Shown here: piece by piece, positions 15,636-24,300 of the stretch
How the letters are laid out: the number at the start of each line of letters is the position of its first letter
Position numbering within the stretch: the first letter of the stretch is position 1
Assembly (NCBI GenBank): GCA_036382855.1
Contig: DASVPO010000004.1
Location: 62,001-126,000 of the forward strand
DNA length: 64,000 bases
From: DASVTR01 sp036382855
GTDB lineage: Bacteria; Acidobacteriota; Blastocatellia; Pyrinomonadales; Pyrinomonadaceae
Reading direction: 5' to 3'
The notes under the pieces: model-generated
Database searches by the model: none
Told to the model about the DNA's origin: nothing
The model's input: only the letters and a program-made list of their open reading frames with translations
Position numbers and translations under genes: made by a program

Positions 15636-18107
15636 TTACCCTTGAGTTCCCGCCAAGCCTTCTTCCGCCGCGTCGCGGTTGTAGTAAGACTGCTGGTAGT
15701 AGCTTTGATAGTAATAGTAGTCGTGCGGACGCAGGTGAACGTTGTTCAGCACGACGCCGAAGATTTTCGCGCCCACGTCATGCAGCAATTGCTGCGAACG
15801 CCTGACGACATCGCGCGTGCTCTTGCCGCCATGCACGACCAGGAGCACGCCATCAACAATGGAAGAAATCAGCACGCCGTCGGTAAAGGAAGCAATGGGC
15901 GGCGAGTCAATGATGATGTGATTGAAGGTCGGCTCAAGCGTGGCTATCAACCGGCGCATCTGTTCGGAGCCAATGAGTTCGGCAGGGTTGGGCGGAATCG
16001 GGCCTGCCGTGAGCAGGTACAGTCCGCTCTGCTCGTGCTGCTCAATCATCGAAAAGACATCGGCCTCGCTCATCTCGCTCGACAGAATGCTGCTCAGGCC
16101 CAGACGCTTATCAACATCGAAAAGCGAATGAAGGCGCGGGCGACGCATGTCCGCATCAATGACAAGGACCTTCGCTCCTGTCTGTGCGAGGCTGATGGCC
16201 GTGTTGATGGCGGTCGTCGTCTTTCCTTCGGAGGGCACGCTGGAAGTAATCAAAAGTGTCTTGGGCGGACGACCGGCCGTTGAGAGCAGAACGGAGGTGC
16301 GCAAGTGCCTGTAGGCTTCGGCCAAGGGCGAGCGCGCATCTGCGTCGAGAAGAAGCTCGTTGCTGTTGCGCCAGTTGGCATCCTTCTTTGCGCCGCCCGG
16401 AAGCAGGCGACGCCCCGTTGCCTTCAGGTCTCCGATAGCAGGGATGACGGCGAGCGTCGGCAGGCGCAGCATCTTCTCCACGTCTTCGGTCGAGCGAACT
16501 GTGTCGTTCAGGTATTCGAGGAAGATTGCGAAGGCCATGCCGAATCCGAGCGAAAGCACAAGCGCCAGCACGACGACGCGCATCCTTCCAGGCCCGACAG
16601 GCTCTTCGGGCGAAATCGCATAATCAACGACGTGTATGTTGTTCGGCGTTCCGGCCAGCACAACGTCGTTCTCTTTCGATTTCTGTAGCAGCCCGTTGAG
16701 GAGTTCCTTGTTGGTTTCGACTTCCTGCTTAATGATGCGATAGGTGATGGCCGCTTCATTCTGCGACATCGTTTCGCCGCGCTGCCGGTTGTAGGACGCA
16801 CGCAGCGCGTCTTCCTTCGCCTTGGCCTCGCGATAGCGCGTTTCGAGATTGGTTTTGATGACTTTGGTCGCCTGATTGCGCGTGTCGCTCAACTGCTTTT
16901 CAAGAATCGCGATCTGCTGTTTGACTTCCTTGACCTCAAACCACTCGTCCGTGTTTTCGACCAACAACTGGTCGCGCTTGGCCCGCAACTCGGCCAGCTT
17001 CGATTCATACTCTGCGATGACTTTCGCCGCATCTTCGGCCCGCGCCTCGGATGCGCCGGGACGCTGCGAAGCGAAGTAAGCTGCCTCAGCTTCGGTGCGC
17101 TCTTTTTCGGCGTCGAGCAGTTGGCGGTTGAGCCCTGCAAGACGTTCGACCACTGTGTTCTGGCTATCGTCGAGCGAGAGAATCTCTCTGCTCTTGGCGT
17201 AGCTGACGAGGCGTTCTTCGCCGTCGCGAATCTGGCTTTGCAGTTCTGCGACGCGCTTGGACAGAAACTCGCCCTGCGAAGCGTTCGTCTCATTCTTCTT
17301 CTCAAGATTCGAGCGGACAAAGACGGTGGCGACGGTGTTGACGATTTTTGCAGCGACCTGTGGATCTGAATGCGTGAAGCGAATATCAATGAGGCGCGTC
17401 TCTTTGACGCCTCCGGCGCGAGCCTCCTTCACGGGGTCAACCTTCAGGCCCGCCTGCAACGCAGTGACGTAAGGGGCAAGTTGCTTGGCCTCGACGAGAT
17501 TATCGCTCGAAGAAGCAGGCGCGACCGTCTCAGAGATGGGCACATCGTTTGGCGCTCCGCCCTTCTGCTCATCCTTCTTCTTGCCGCTGAGACCAAACAT
17601 CTTCAGCAGGCTTTGCCATGTGGAGAGCGTGCGGCCCTGCGAGCGCATAAAGCTTGGGTCGTGTTCGAGGTCGAGGGTCTTGACGACGCGGCGGAGCAGC
17701 CCTGGGCCGGTCAGGATTTGTAGCTGCGTGTTGAAGTAGGCCGGGTCTGTGGTCTGGTTATTGACGATGACGGAACTATTTTTCGATGAACTGCCGAGGC
17801 CCGGATTATTTTCGAGGTCAACCTGCACGCGCGAGCCTGCTTCGTAGATGTCAGGCTTGCGGGCCATGTAAATGGCGGCCAGCATCGTCACTAAGACCGT
17901 GATGCCCAGGACGAGCCAGAGGTGCTTGTAGACTGCGCGCCAGTAGTCGCGCAGATGCACTTCATCGTCGTTCGGATTATTACTCAAACGATAACCGGCG
18001 CTCGTGGCGGGCGAAGCGCTTCCCTGCTCTCTGGTTCTCTCCAGATCACGAATCTCCGTGACGCTCTCAACCAGTTCACGACTTTCTCTCATCGGCTCAC
18101 CTGTCAT
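15636..18107 (-). CDS. Wzz/Wzc-type polysaccharide tyrosine autokinase
   Basis: An 823-residue inner-membrane protein. It has a Wzz N-terminal domain (DEVHLRDYWRAVYKHLW, then a membrane segment), a long coiled-coil periplasmic part (residues about 260-480), a second membrane segment near 510-535 (VVVLALVLSLGFGMAFAIFL) and a cytoplasmic BY-kinase. The kinase has Walker A SSVPSEGKTTTA (about 622), A' VLVIDADMRRP and Walker B HIIIDSPPI. The C-terminal tail carries eight tyrosines in three runs (YYYY, YY, YY), the autophosphorylation cluster. It controls chain length and export. Start ATG 18107; an in-frame ATG at 18092 has AGGTGAG upstream and is a plausible alternative. Confidence 0.94.
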   Translation of the reverse strand: MTGEPMRESRELVESVTEIRDLERTREQGSASPATSAGYRLSNNPNDDEVHLRDYWRAVYKHLWLVLGITVLVTMLAAIYMARKPDIYEAGSRVQVDLENNPGLGSSSKNSSVIVNNQTTDPAYFNTQLQILTGPGLLRRVVKTLDLEHDPSFMRSQGRTLSTWQSLLKMFGLSGKKKDEQKGGAPNDVPISETVAPASSSDNLVEAKQLAPYVTALQAGLKVDPVKEARAGGVKETRLIDIRFTHSDPQVAAKIVNTVATVFVRSNLEKKNETNASQGEFLSKRVAELQSQIRDGEERLVSYAKSREILSLDDSQNTVVERLAGLNRQLLDAEKERTEAEAAYFASQRPGASEARAEDAAKVIAEYESKLAELRAKRDQLLVENTDEWFEVKEVKQQIAILEKQLSDTRNQATKVIKTNLETRYREAKAKEDALRASYNRQRGETMSQNEAAITYRIIKQEVETNKELLNGLLQKSKENDVVLAGTPNNIHVVDYAISPEEPVGPGRMRVVVLALVLSLGFGMAFAIFLEYLNDTVRSTEDVEKMLRLPTLAVIPAIGDLKATGRRLLPGGAKKDANWRNSNELLLDADARSPLAEAYRHLRTSVLLSTAGRPPKTLLITSSVPSEGKTTTAINTAISLAQTGAKVLVIDADMRRPRLHSLFDVDKRLGLSSILSSEMSEADVFSMIEQHEQSGLYLLTAGPIPPNPAELIGSEQMRRLIATLEPTFNHIIIDSPPIASFTDGVLISSIVDGVLLVVHGGKSTRDVVRRSQQLLHDVGAKIFGVVLNNVHLRPHDYYYYQSYYQQSYYNRDAAEEGLAGTQG

Positions 18108-18201
18108 TTAAGTGCGCCCCGCGTCGGGGGAAGCGCACGGGTTTATAAAAAAGTTGCGGGCAGTAAGTATCGGGAATTAAGTGAAAACTTTTACGCGCCG
18201 G

Positions 18202-19302
18202 TTAATAGACGACGCGCGTCGGAAGCTGACCAATCGAGGGAACGACCGCTCCTATAAAACTCTTCAGCAGTTGCTTGCCGCTATTGACCTGCACATCAAC
18301 GATGTCGTTGGCTTGCAAGACAACGTCGGGCGCTTGCCGTTTCTCAATCGCTCTGAGGTCAACGAGTATCTCCTTCTTCGTCGCGCTGCCCGGCTCTTGT
18401 CTGACGATTCTAACCTTGTCTTTCTTGGAATCGGGCCGGAAGCCTTCGGCCATCGCGATAGCCTGTGTGATGGTCACGGGGTCGCGCAGCGGAATCGTCC
18501 GCGGACGGATGACGTTGCCGACGACGTAGGCCATGTCTGCATCGGGGACGAAGATGATGTCTCCAGGCTGTATGTACGGATTCGCCTGCTCGACTCCGTC
18601 CAGGGTGTCTTTCAGCTTATAAGAATTGAGGCCGGTCTTAATGTAGTCGTCTTCCGCAACGGGCGTTGCGGCCTGACAGACGACGCCTGTCGGCTCTCCG
18701 TGTACGACGTTGACGCTGCGACCCGCGCGCTCGGCAATGCCGTTGGCGAAGGCCAAGAGTTCGAGCAGCCGCACACGACGTTGCAGCTTAAACTGGCTCG
18801 GCTGGTTGACCGCGCCGATGACCGCCACCGGCTGTGATTGATACTCCTTCACGAAGACATCAACCTGCGGATTGCGTTGATACTTCAAATAGCGCGTCGC
18901 TATCTCCTTCGCCAGTTCGCCTTCCGTGCGACACGCAGCCAGTATGTCGTCGTCAATCAAGGGCATGCGGATCATCCCGTTGCCGTTGACGCGAACGTTT
19001 TCGCGCGACAGTATCGGCTTATTGAAGACGCGTATGTCGAGGATATCGCCCGGCCCGATGCGATAGCGGTCGTCGCGGTCTGTTTTGACGATGACCGCGC
19101 CGCTACTGACCGCACGTTTCTGCTCCGCCGCTGTGCTCGTCGCGGGCGTCTGTGCCGCTGTGACGGACGTGACGGGAGGCTGCTGCGCGCCTGCCTTTAA
19201 GACAAAGACGAAAAGCAGCATCGTTATGACAAACAGATGCGACCCCGGAGCAAGACTCTTTCTGCTGCGCGGATACGAGTTCAGATGTGACATACCTTTC
19301 AT
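18202..19302 (-). CDS. Polysaccharide export outer-membrane protein (Wza/OPX type)
   Basis: A 366-residue exported protein with a signal peptide (FVITMLLFVFVLKAGAQQ) and no lipobox cysteine. The Poly_export domain starts YRIGPGDILDIRVFNKP (about 90), followed by VFVKEYQSQPVAVIGAVNQPS and two SLBB-type segments, one ending GDIIFVPDADMAYVVGNV. It would form the periplasmic/outer-membrane conduit working with the autokinase encoded 94 nt downstream. The ATG at 19302 was chosen: it is 4 nt after the small upstream gene and has AGAGG nearby; a longer frame runs into that gene. Confidence 0.9.
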   Translation of the reverse strand: MKGMSHLNSYPRSRKSLAPGSHLFVITMLLFVFVLKAGAQQPPVTSVTAAQTPATSTAAEQKRAVSSGAVIVKTDRDDRYRIGPGDILDIRVFNKPILSRENVRVNGNGMIRMPLIDDDILAACRTEGELAKEIATRYLKYQRNPQVDVFVKEYQSQPVAVIGAVNQPSQFKLQRRVRLLELLAFANGIAERAGRSVNVVHGEPTGVVCQAATPVAEDDYIKTGLNSYKLKDTLDGVEQANPYIQPGDIIFVPDADMAYVVGNVIRPRTIPLRDPVTITQAIAMAEGFRPDSKKDKVRIVRQEPGSATKKEILVDLRAIEKRQAPDVVLQANDIVDVQVNSGKQLLKSFIGAVVPSIGQLPTRVVY

Positions 19303-19306
19303 GCCT

Positions 19307-19579
19307 CTACTTTCCAGAAAGTCCGACGCGCCGGGAGGCCAGCGCTTCGCGCATATGATTCGGATGCGCAAGGTTGAGCACAGTGTTACTGAGCATGACC
19401 ATCAATTCTTCATGCTCGCGCAGGAAAGAACCCGTCAGCGGGTTGTCCTGAGTCTTTACGACGACGCCGTCCCTGACCCACTGCCAGAACTGCGTCTGCG
19501 TCGTCCAGAATTGCTTGCGGTCGCGACAAACAACCAGCGCCGTTCGCTTCTTCCGTTTTTTCGCCTTCTTACTGCTCAA
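19307..19579 (-). CDS. Small basic hypothetical protein (90 aa)
   Basis: A 90-residue protein of unknown function, very basic at the N-terminus (SSKKAKKRKKRT), followed by QFWTTQTQFWQWVRDGVV and REHEELMVMLSNTVLNLAHP. There is no membrane segment or recognisable domain. The start is TTG at 19579, preceded by a strong ribosome-binding site (GGGAGAGG, 6 nt spacing). It is the first gene of the polysaccharide operon and ends 4 nt before the OPX start. Its position and signal support a real gene. Confidence 0.65.
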   Translation of the reverse strand: MSSKKAKKRKKRTALVVCRDRKQFWTTQTQFWQWVRDGVVVKTQDNPLTGSFLREHEELMVMLSNTVLNLAHPNHMREALASRRVGLSGK

Positions 19580-19787
19580 CGCTTACCTCTCCCAAACACT
19601 TCCCAATAAATACACCGCGCCCCTTGCATGCACAATCCCTTCAAGCTCAAAGCATCAGAAGGGAGTCACGCTGTACCCCGAAGGGAAGCCTCACATGAGA
19701 GGCAGCGCCATCTTGTCCAAAACACCCGCCGCCGCGCGCACAGTCTCTTTTTCGATTACTACACGCGTCGGCCCGCTCTCGTGACTC

Positions 19788-20465
19788 CTACAAATGCTCT
19801 CCCATACCTTGAGATGTTCCCTGCGTCAACAAACGCGAAACCAGTTCCGTTCGTCTCCTGACACCAAACTTGACGAAGATGTGGCGCAGGTGAAACTTAA
19901 CGGTCTGTTCGCTGACGTGCAGCTTTTGACCAATCTCTGCGTTGGTCAAACCTTCGGCGCAGCAGAGCGCAACCTGCGCCTCTCTGCGGCTCAGATTATG
20001 CAGCCCGACGACGCGCTCGATGGCGAGTCCGAAGATTCGGTTGCTCTCATAAGCCTGCACCTCTTTCGGAAACGGAGCGAGGCCGACGGCCCTGCGGCGC
20101 GAGAAAATCTCTTCCGGGGTGAAGATGAAATAGACTGCGCCGAGCTGCTGCGCTTCGGCGTCGCCCGCCAAGGTCTGACGCTCGATGCTGAGCTTGCCGA
20201 CGAGGCCGGCGAGGCCGCGCCGGATCGTGCTATAGCCGTGCAGGCCCGTCAGAATCATCAGGCGGCGTGCGCTAAAAGCGCCGAAGCGCGTCTGAAGCGC
20301 AGCCGTTTCCGTCAGCATCGCCTGATAGAGTTGATGTTCGATGGGAGTGTGCGAGAGGGCCAGCAGCGCCATCGCCTGCCCGTCTTTCGCTGGTTCATGC
20401 AGACCACCCAAAGGGGAGGTTTCTGGCTCAGCCGTACCGGCACGTTGGTTCTCAATGGACAGCAT
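19788..20465 (-). CDS. LuxR-type transcriptional regulator with N-terminal winged-helix-like region
   Basis: A 225-residue protein. Residues 157-215 are a LuxR/GerE HTH: LSRREAQVALCCAEGLTNAE, IGQKLHVSEQTVKFHLRHIF. There is no receiver, PAS or autoinducer domain. Instead residues 38-125 (TPIEHQLYQAML, RRLMILTGLHGYSTIRRGLA, VYFIFTPEEIFSRRR) look like a winged-helix DNA- or protein-binding fold. It lies about 200 nt upstream of, and co-directional with, the polysaccharide operon, so control of that operon is plausible but not shown. No obvious ribosome-binding site. Confidence 0.85.
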   Translation of the reverse strand: MLSIENQRAGTAEPETSPLGGLHEPAKDGQAMALLALSHTPIEHQLYQAMLTETAALQTRFGAFSARRLMILTGLHGYSTIRRGLAGLVGKLSIERQTLAGDAEAQQLGAVYFIFTPEEIFSRRRAVGLAPFPKEVQAYESNRIFGLAIERVVGLHNLSRREAQVALCCAEGLTNAEIGQKLHVSEQTVKFHLRHIFVKFGVRRRTELVSRLLTQGTSQGMGEHL

Positions 20466-20585
20466 GATTGTAGTTAGGCTGAATAAATCGCGGCGAGCTG
20501 TGAGCTAAACGGCAGCCCACATGAATAGGGAGTTAAGTCCGCGAGTCAGTTTTCCGTATCCAAACTGTATGATTAATCCAATTTG

Positions 20586-20706
20586 CAGACAGTCGAAGCT
20601 CGTCGGGGCTTGCAGCTTCCCACCCGTGACAGTCTGTAGTAGCGCGTAGCCTACCCGTGCAACGCCTTCTCTGTCAAGCCACAGATGCCTTGGGGCGCAA
20701 GACCCC
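20586..20706. other. Structured segment with several short hairpins
   Basis: Arms 20586-20594 and 20628-20636 pair over 9 positions (one mismatch), and inside them GAAGC (20595-20599) pairs with GCTTC (20615-20619). Then come TCTGT/ACAGA (20670-20674 with 20681-20685) and GGGG/CCCC (20692-20695 with 20703-20706). A GTAG-rich stretch with a GTAGxCTAC-like dyad lies between. It could be a leader RNA of the luxR-type gene, or a copy of a dispersed repeat. I could not match it to a known riboswitch. Confidence 0.35.
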
Positions 20707-21333
20707 TTTGCGAATCCACTACTCGCTCAAAGTTTCGAACGCTTTAGACGCGCTCATCTCAGATTATGGTTGACATTATTACAGAATGAGAGTAGTTTGC
20801 AGCGCGTTATCTTTGTTCGGACTGAGACTGGAAGTAGCAGGGCCAGTCTTCATGCTTTACCCTCGCGCTTTATCTTGCCCAGTTTTTATCCTCGTTCGAC
20901 TAATGCGGGAGGCTTACGGTTTGTCCGTAAACCTGCCAGAGATTGCAGCCGTTTTCCGCAGACCGATTTTCAAACCTGCTGGAAGAAGAGTTTTAAGGCC
21001 AAAGCGAATTTAGAATTCACGAGCACACGCTTGGTGTCCGAGTATCGCCTGATTACAATTTATCCCAAATTGATGACACGGACGACTCTCGTAAGCGGGA
21101 AGCCCTGTGTCTATAAGAGCGATATAACCGTTCAAGGGTTTATGACCCACTAAGACTGCCCGTTAATTCCAACCCCAACCGTTGAAGTCTCTATTTTTTC
21201 GACTTCAGCAGACTAGAGCGCAAGACACTAACAAAGGGAATCCGACGTGAGCCGTCAGGACGCCTGCTCTGACCCCTCAAAGCAGACAGTCTATCGCACG
21301 CTCTCCTGCGATTCGCCCGACAATGACACCCGA

Positions 21334-21346
21334 ACCCCCGAGGAGG
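21334..21346 (+). promoter_or_regulatory. Shared 13-nt leader with ribosome-binding site
   Basis: ACCCCCGAGGAGG lies 7 nt before the ATG at 21354. The same 13 bases at the same 7-nt spacing precede the amine-oxidase-like gene (26388-26400). GAGGAGG is a very strong Shine-Dalgarno sequence; the shared C-run in front of it is not explained by ribosome binding. Confidence 0.75.
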
Positions 21347-21353
21347 CCCCCTA

Positions 21354-24300
21354 ATGAAGAGATACCTTGTTCTTTTACTGACAGCAGCCTTATTACTATC
21401 AGTCTTAGTAGTACCCGGCGCTGTTATCGCTTCGAGGAAAGGCGCAGCCGAGACAGGAGCAGCGCCCGCCAAATTTTATAATAACAGTCAGGCCAGAGCG
21501 CGCTCCGCGCCGCGACAGTTGACCGGCCCAATCTCAAAGCAGGCCGTCGGCTTCGCTGAATCCGCCCCGCTGCGCGATCTTCCAGATGCTCCCGCGACGC
21601 AGCCGCGAAAGAAAACTGCCAATCAAATTGAGAAGACTGAACGCGAGGTTAACGAGAAGAATAGCCGTGCTATTCGCAAGATTAACCCGGATTACAAACC
21701 TGAGCCGGACGGCGCGCTCAACTTTTTTGTTGACGGCGACGCCAAAATGGACGCTGCGGAAGCGCCCGCCGTACTGCCCACCCCATCTGTCGTCTTCGAT
21801 GGCAATTCAAACGCCGACAACGCATCGCTCTTCGGCTTCCGTCTTTCGCCTCCCGACACGGAAGGCGACGTTGGCCCGAATCATTACGTGCAGGTCATCA
21901 ACCTGACGATTCGCATCTTCGATAAAGTCGGCACTCCCTTAATCCCTGCCAAGAAGTTTTCCACCATCTTCACGGCGCTCGGCGCGCCCTGCGGCGCTGA
22001 AGACGGCGGCGACCCCATCGCGCTCTACGATCCGATGGCCGACCGCTGGATGCTCTCGCAATTCTGCTTCCCCTTCGGCGACACCACGCCGCCCTTCTTC
22101 GAGACCATTGCCGTCTCCAAGACGCCCGACCCGACCGGCGCTTATTACCTTTACAACTTCGATGTCTCGGCGGGCAACAACGAGTTTCCAGACTACCCGC
22201 ACCTAGGCGTCTGGCCCGACGGCTACTACATGACGACCAACCAGTTTCTCAACGGAGGGAGCTTCGACGGCGGCGGCGTCTTCGCCTTCGACCGTCGCAA
22301 GATGCTGGTCGGCGACCCCTCTGCGAGCTTCATCTACTTCAATCGCAACCTGGCGAGTTTTCCTGAAGCGCAGGCAGGAATGTTGCCCGCCGACATGGAC
22401 GGCGTGAGGCCGCCGCCGCCTGGAGCGCCCTGCCCGTTCGCCTATTTTACGGCGACCGAGTTTACAGACCCCGCAGACGGTATGCGTATCTTCGACTTCC
22501 ATGCAGACTTTGCGACGCCCGCCAATTCGACCTTCATCGAGAGGCCGGAGAGCGCAGCCGTTCCGGGCGGCGGCATTCCTGTAGCGGCTTTCAATCCGCT
22601 CGCTCCGGCCGGACGTGATGCCGTTCCGCAGCCTGCGCCCGCGAGTAATACGACGGCGCGGCTCGATGCCATCTCCGACCGCTTGATGCATCGCTTGCAG
22701 TACATCAACTTCGGAACGCATGAATCGCTGACCGTGACAAACACCGTCAACGTCGGAACAGACCAGACGCTTGCCAACTATCGTGCAGGACTTCGCTTCT
22801 ACCAGTTCCGCAAGGTCGGAGGCGGCGCAAATCCCTGGACGGTCTTCGAGCAAGGCACTTATGCGGGCACTGTGCCCGCCACAGACACGACGCATCGTTG
22901 GATGGGCAGCGCGGCCCAGAACGCGGCGGGCGATTTAGCCATCGGCTATTCAGCTTCGAGTTCGTCGGTCTTCCCCTCGATTCGCTACGCAGCCCGTTTC
23001 GCCGCCGACACGCCCGGCACACTCGCGCAGGGCGAACAGACGATGTTCGCAGGCACGGGCGTCCAGACCGATACGGGCTCGCGCTGGGGCGACTATAGCT
23101 CGCTCTCGCTTGACCCGGCAGACGATTGCTCATTCTGGTTCACAACCGAAACCTATACGGCGGCCAGCCAGGCCACGAGCGGCGTCGGCTGGCTCACCAA
23201 GATTGGCAAGTTTAATCTGGGCTCGGCCTGTACAGCGTTTCCGAAGGGCACGATTTCAGGCACGGTCACAAACTGCTCCACCGGCCTTCCCGTCCCCGAT
23301 GCCGTCGTGCAAACCAGCGATGGCTTCTTCACGACGACGGACGCTCTCGGCAACTACACGCTGCCGAAGATGACGCCCTCCAGCTATAGCGTCTCTGCGA
23401 CCAAGTCTGGCTTCTCGACCGCGACGGCCAACAGCATCGCAGTCACTAACGGCAACACGACGACGCAGAATTTCTGCATCGTTCCCGCAGTCATCCTTGC
23501 CAACGGCGGCAACGCTATCGTCTCCGCGGGCGGCAATGGCACGCTCGACCCGGGCGAGACCGTCACGGTTTCCCTCGGCGTGCAGAACACTGGCGGCCCC
23601 GGCGCGTGCACCACAGCGCTGACGGGCACGCTGCAAGCCACAGGCGGCGTCACGCTGCCGAGCGGGCCGCAGAACTTCGGAGCAATTTGCTCCGGCGACC
23701 CCGCTGTCTTCCGTAACTACACGTTCAAGGTTGACCCGAATCTAGCGTGCGGCGCTCCAGTCACGCTCACGCTTAACCTGCTGGATGGAGCAACGCCCTA
23801 CGCGTCGCAGATTTATACTTTCGTGACGGGCGCTTCCGGCGCAGGAACTAACTTCAGCTACACGGGCCCGCCCGTTGCTATTCCAGACAACAACGCGACA
23901 GGCGTCAACATTCCAGTCGTCGTCAGCGGACTCTCCGGCAATCTTGGCGACTTCAACTTCCGCGTTGACGGCTCATCCTGCAACGCGACCATCGGCAGCA
24001 CCACCAACGGCATTGACCACACGTGGGTCGGCGACCTGATTATCACTGTCACCTCCCCACAGGGCACTACGGTTTCAGTCTTCGACCGTCCGGGCGTGCC
24101 AGCCTCAAGCGTCGGCTTCAGTGGCAACAACATATGCAACATGCTGCTGGATGACGAGGGCGGATTCCCCTTAGTGGAAAACGTCGCCACCGCGCCGGTC
24201 ACGGGCAACTTCAAGCCCAATAATCCGATGTCCGCCTTCGACGGGCAGAATCCGAACGGCACATGGACAATCAATGTCAGCGACCGCGCCGGACAGGATA

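Larger units (their letters stand above)
20466..21353. other. Long non-coding region between luxR-type gene and 1302-aa secreted protein gene
   Basis: 888 nt with no convincing gene. The divergent promoters of the flanking genes must lie here. Short frames inside it have poor coding character. It contains a structured segment around 20586-20706 (listed separately). On the minus strand an open stretch of about 75 codons without a usable start ends at 20505. A sequence TTGACA at 20770-20775 is followed after 17 nt by TAGTTT, a weak promoter-like pair pointing rightward. Confidence 0.5.

Noticed and set aside
20586..20706. c-di-GMP (GEMM) riboswitch, suggested by GGGGCGCAAGACCCC
   Set aside because: The conserved GEMM core and tetraloop-receptor elements are not present in the right order on either strand.
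20770..21153. A 127-codon plus-strand frame in the 0.9-kb gap
   Set aside because: Composition is unlike neighbouring genes, no domain, no ribosome-binding site; treated as non-coding.
22203..22895. A 230-codon minus-strand frame opposite the 1302-residue protein gene
   Set aside because: Arginine-rich shadow frame with no motif or ribosome-binding site; the plus-strand gene is well supported.
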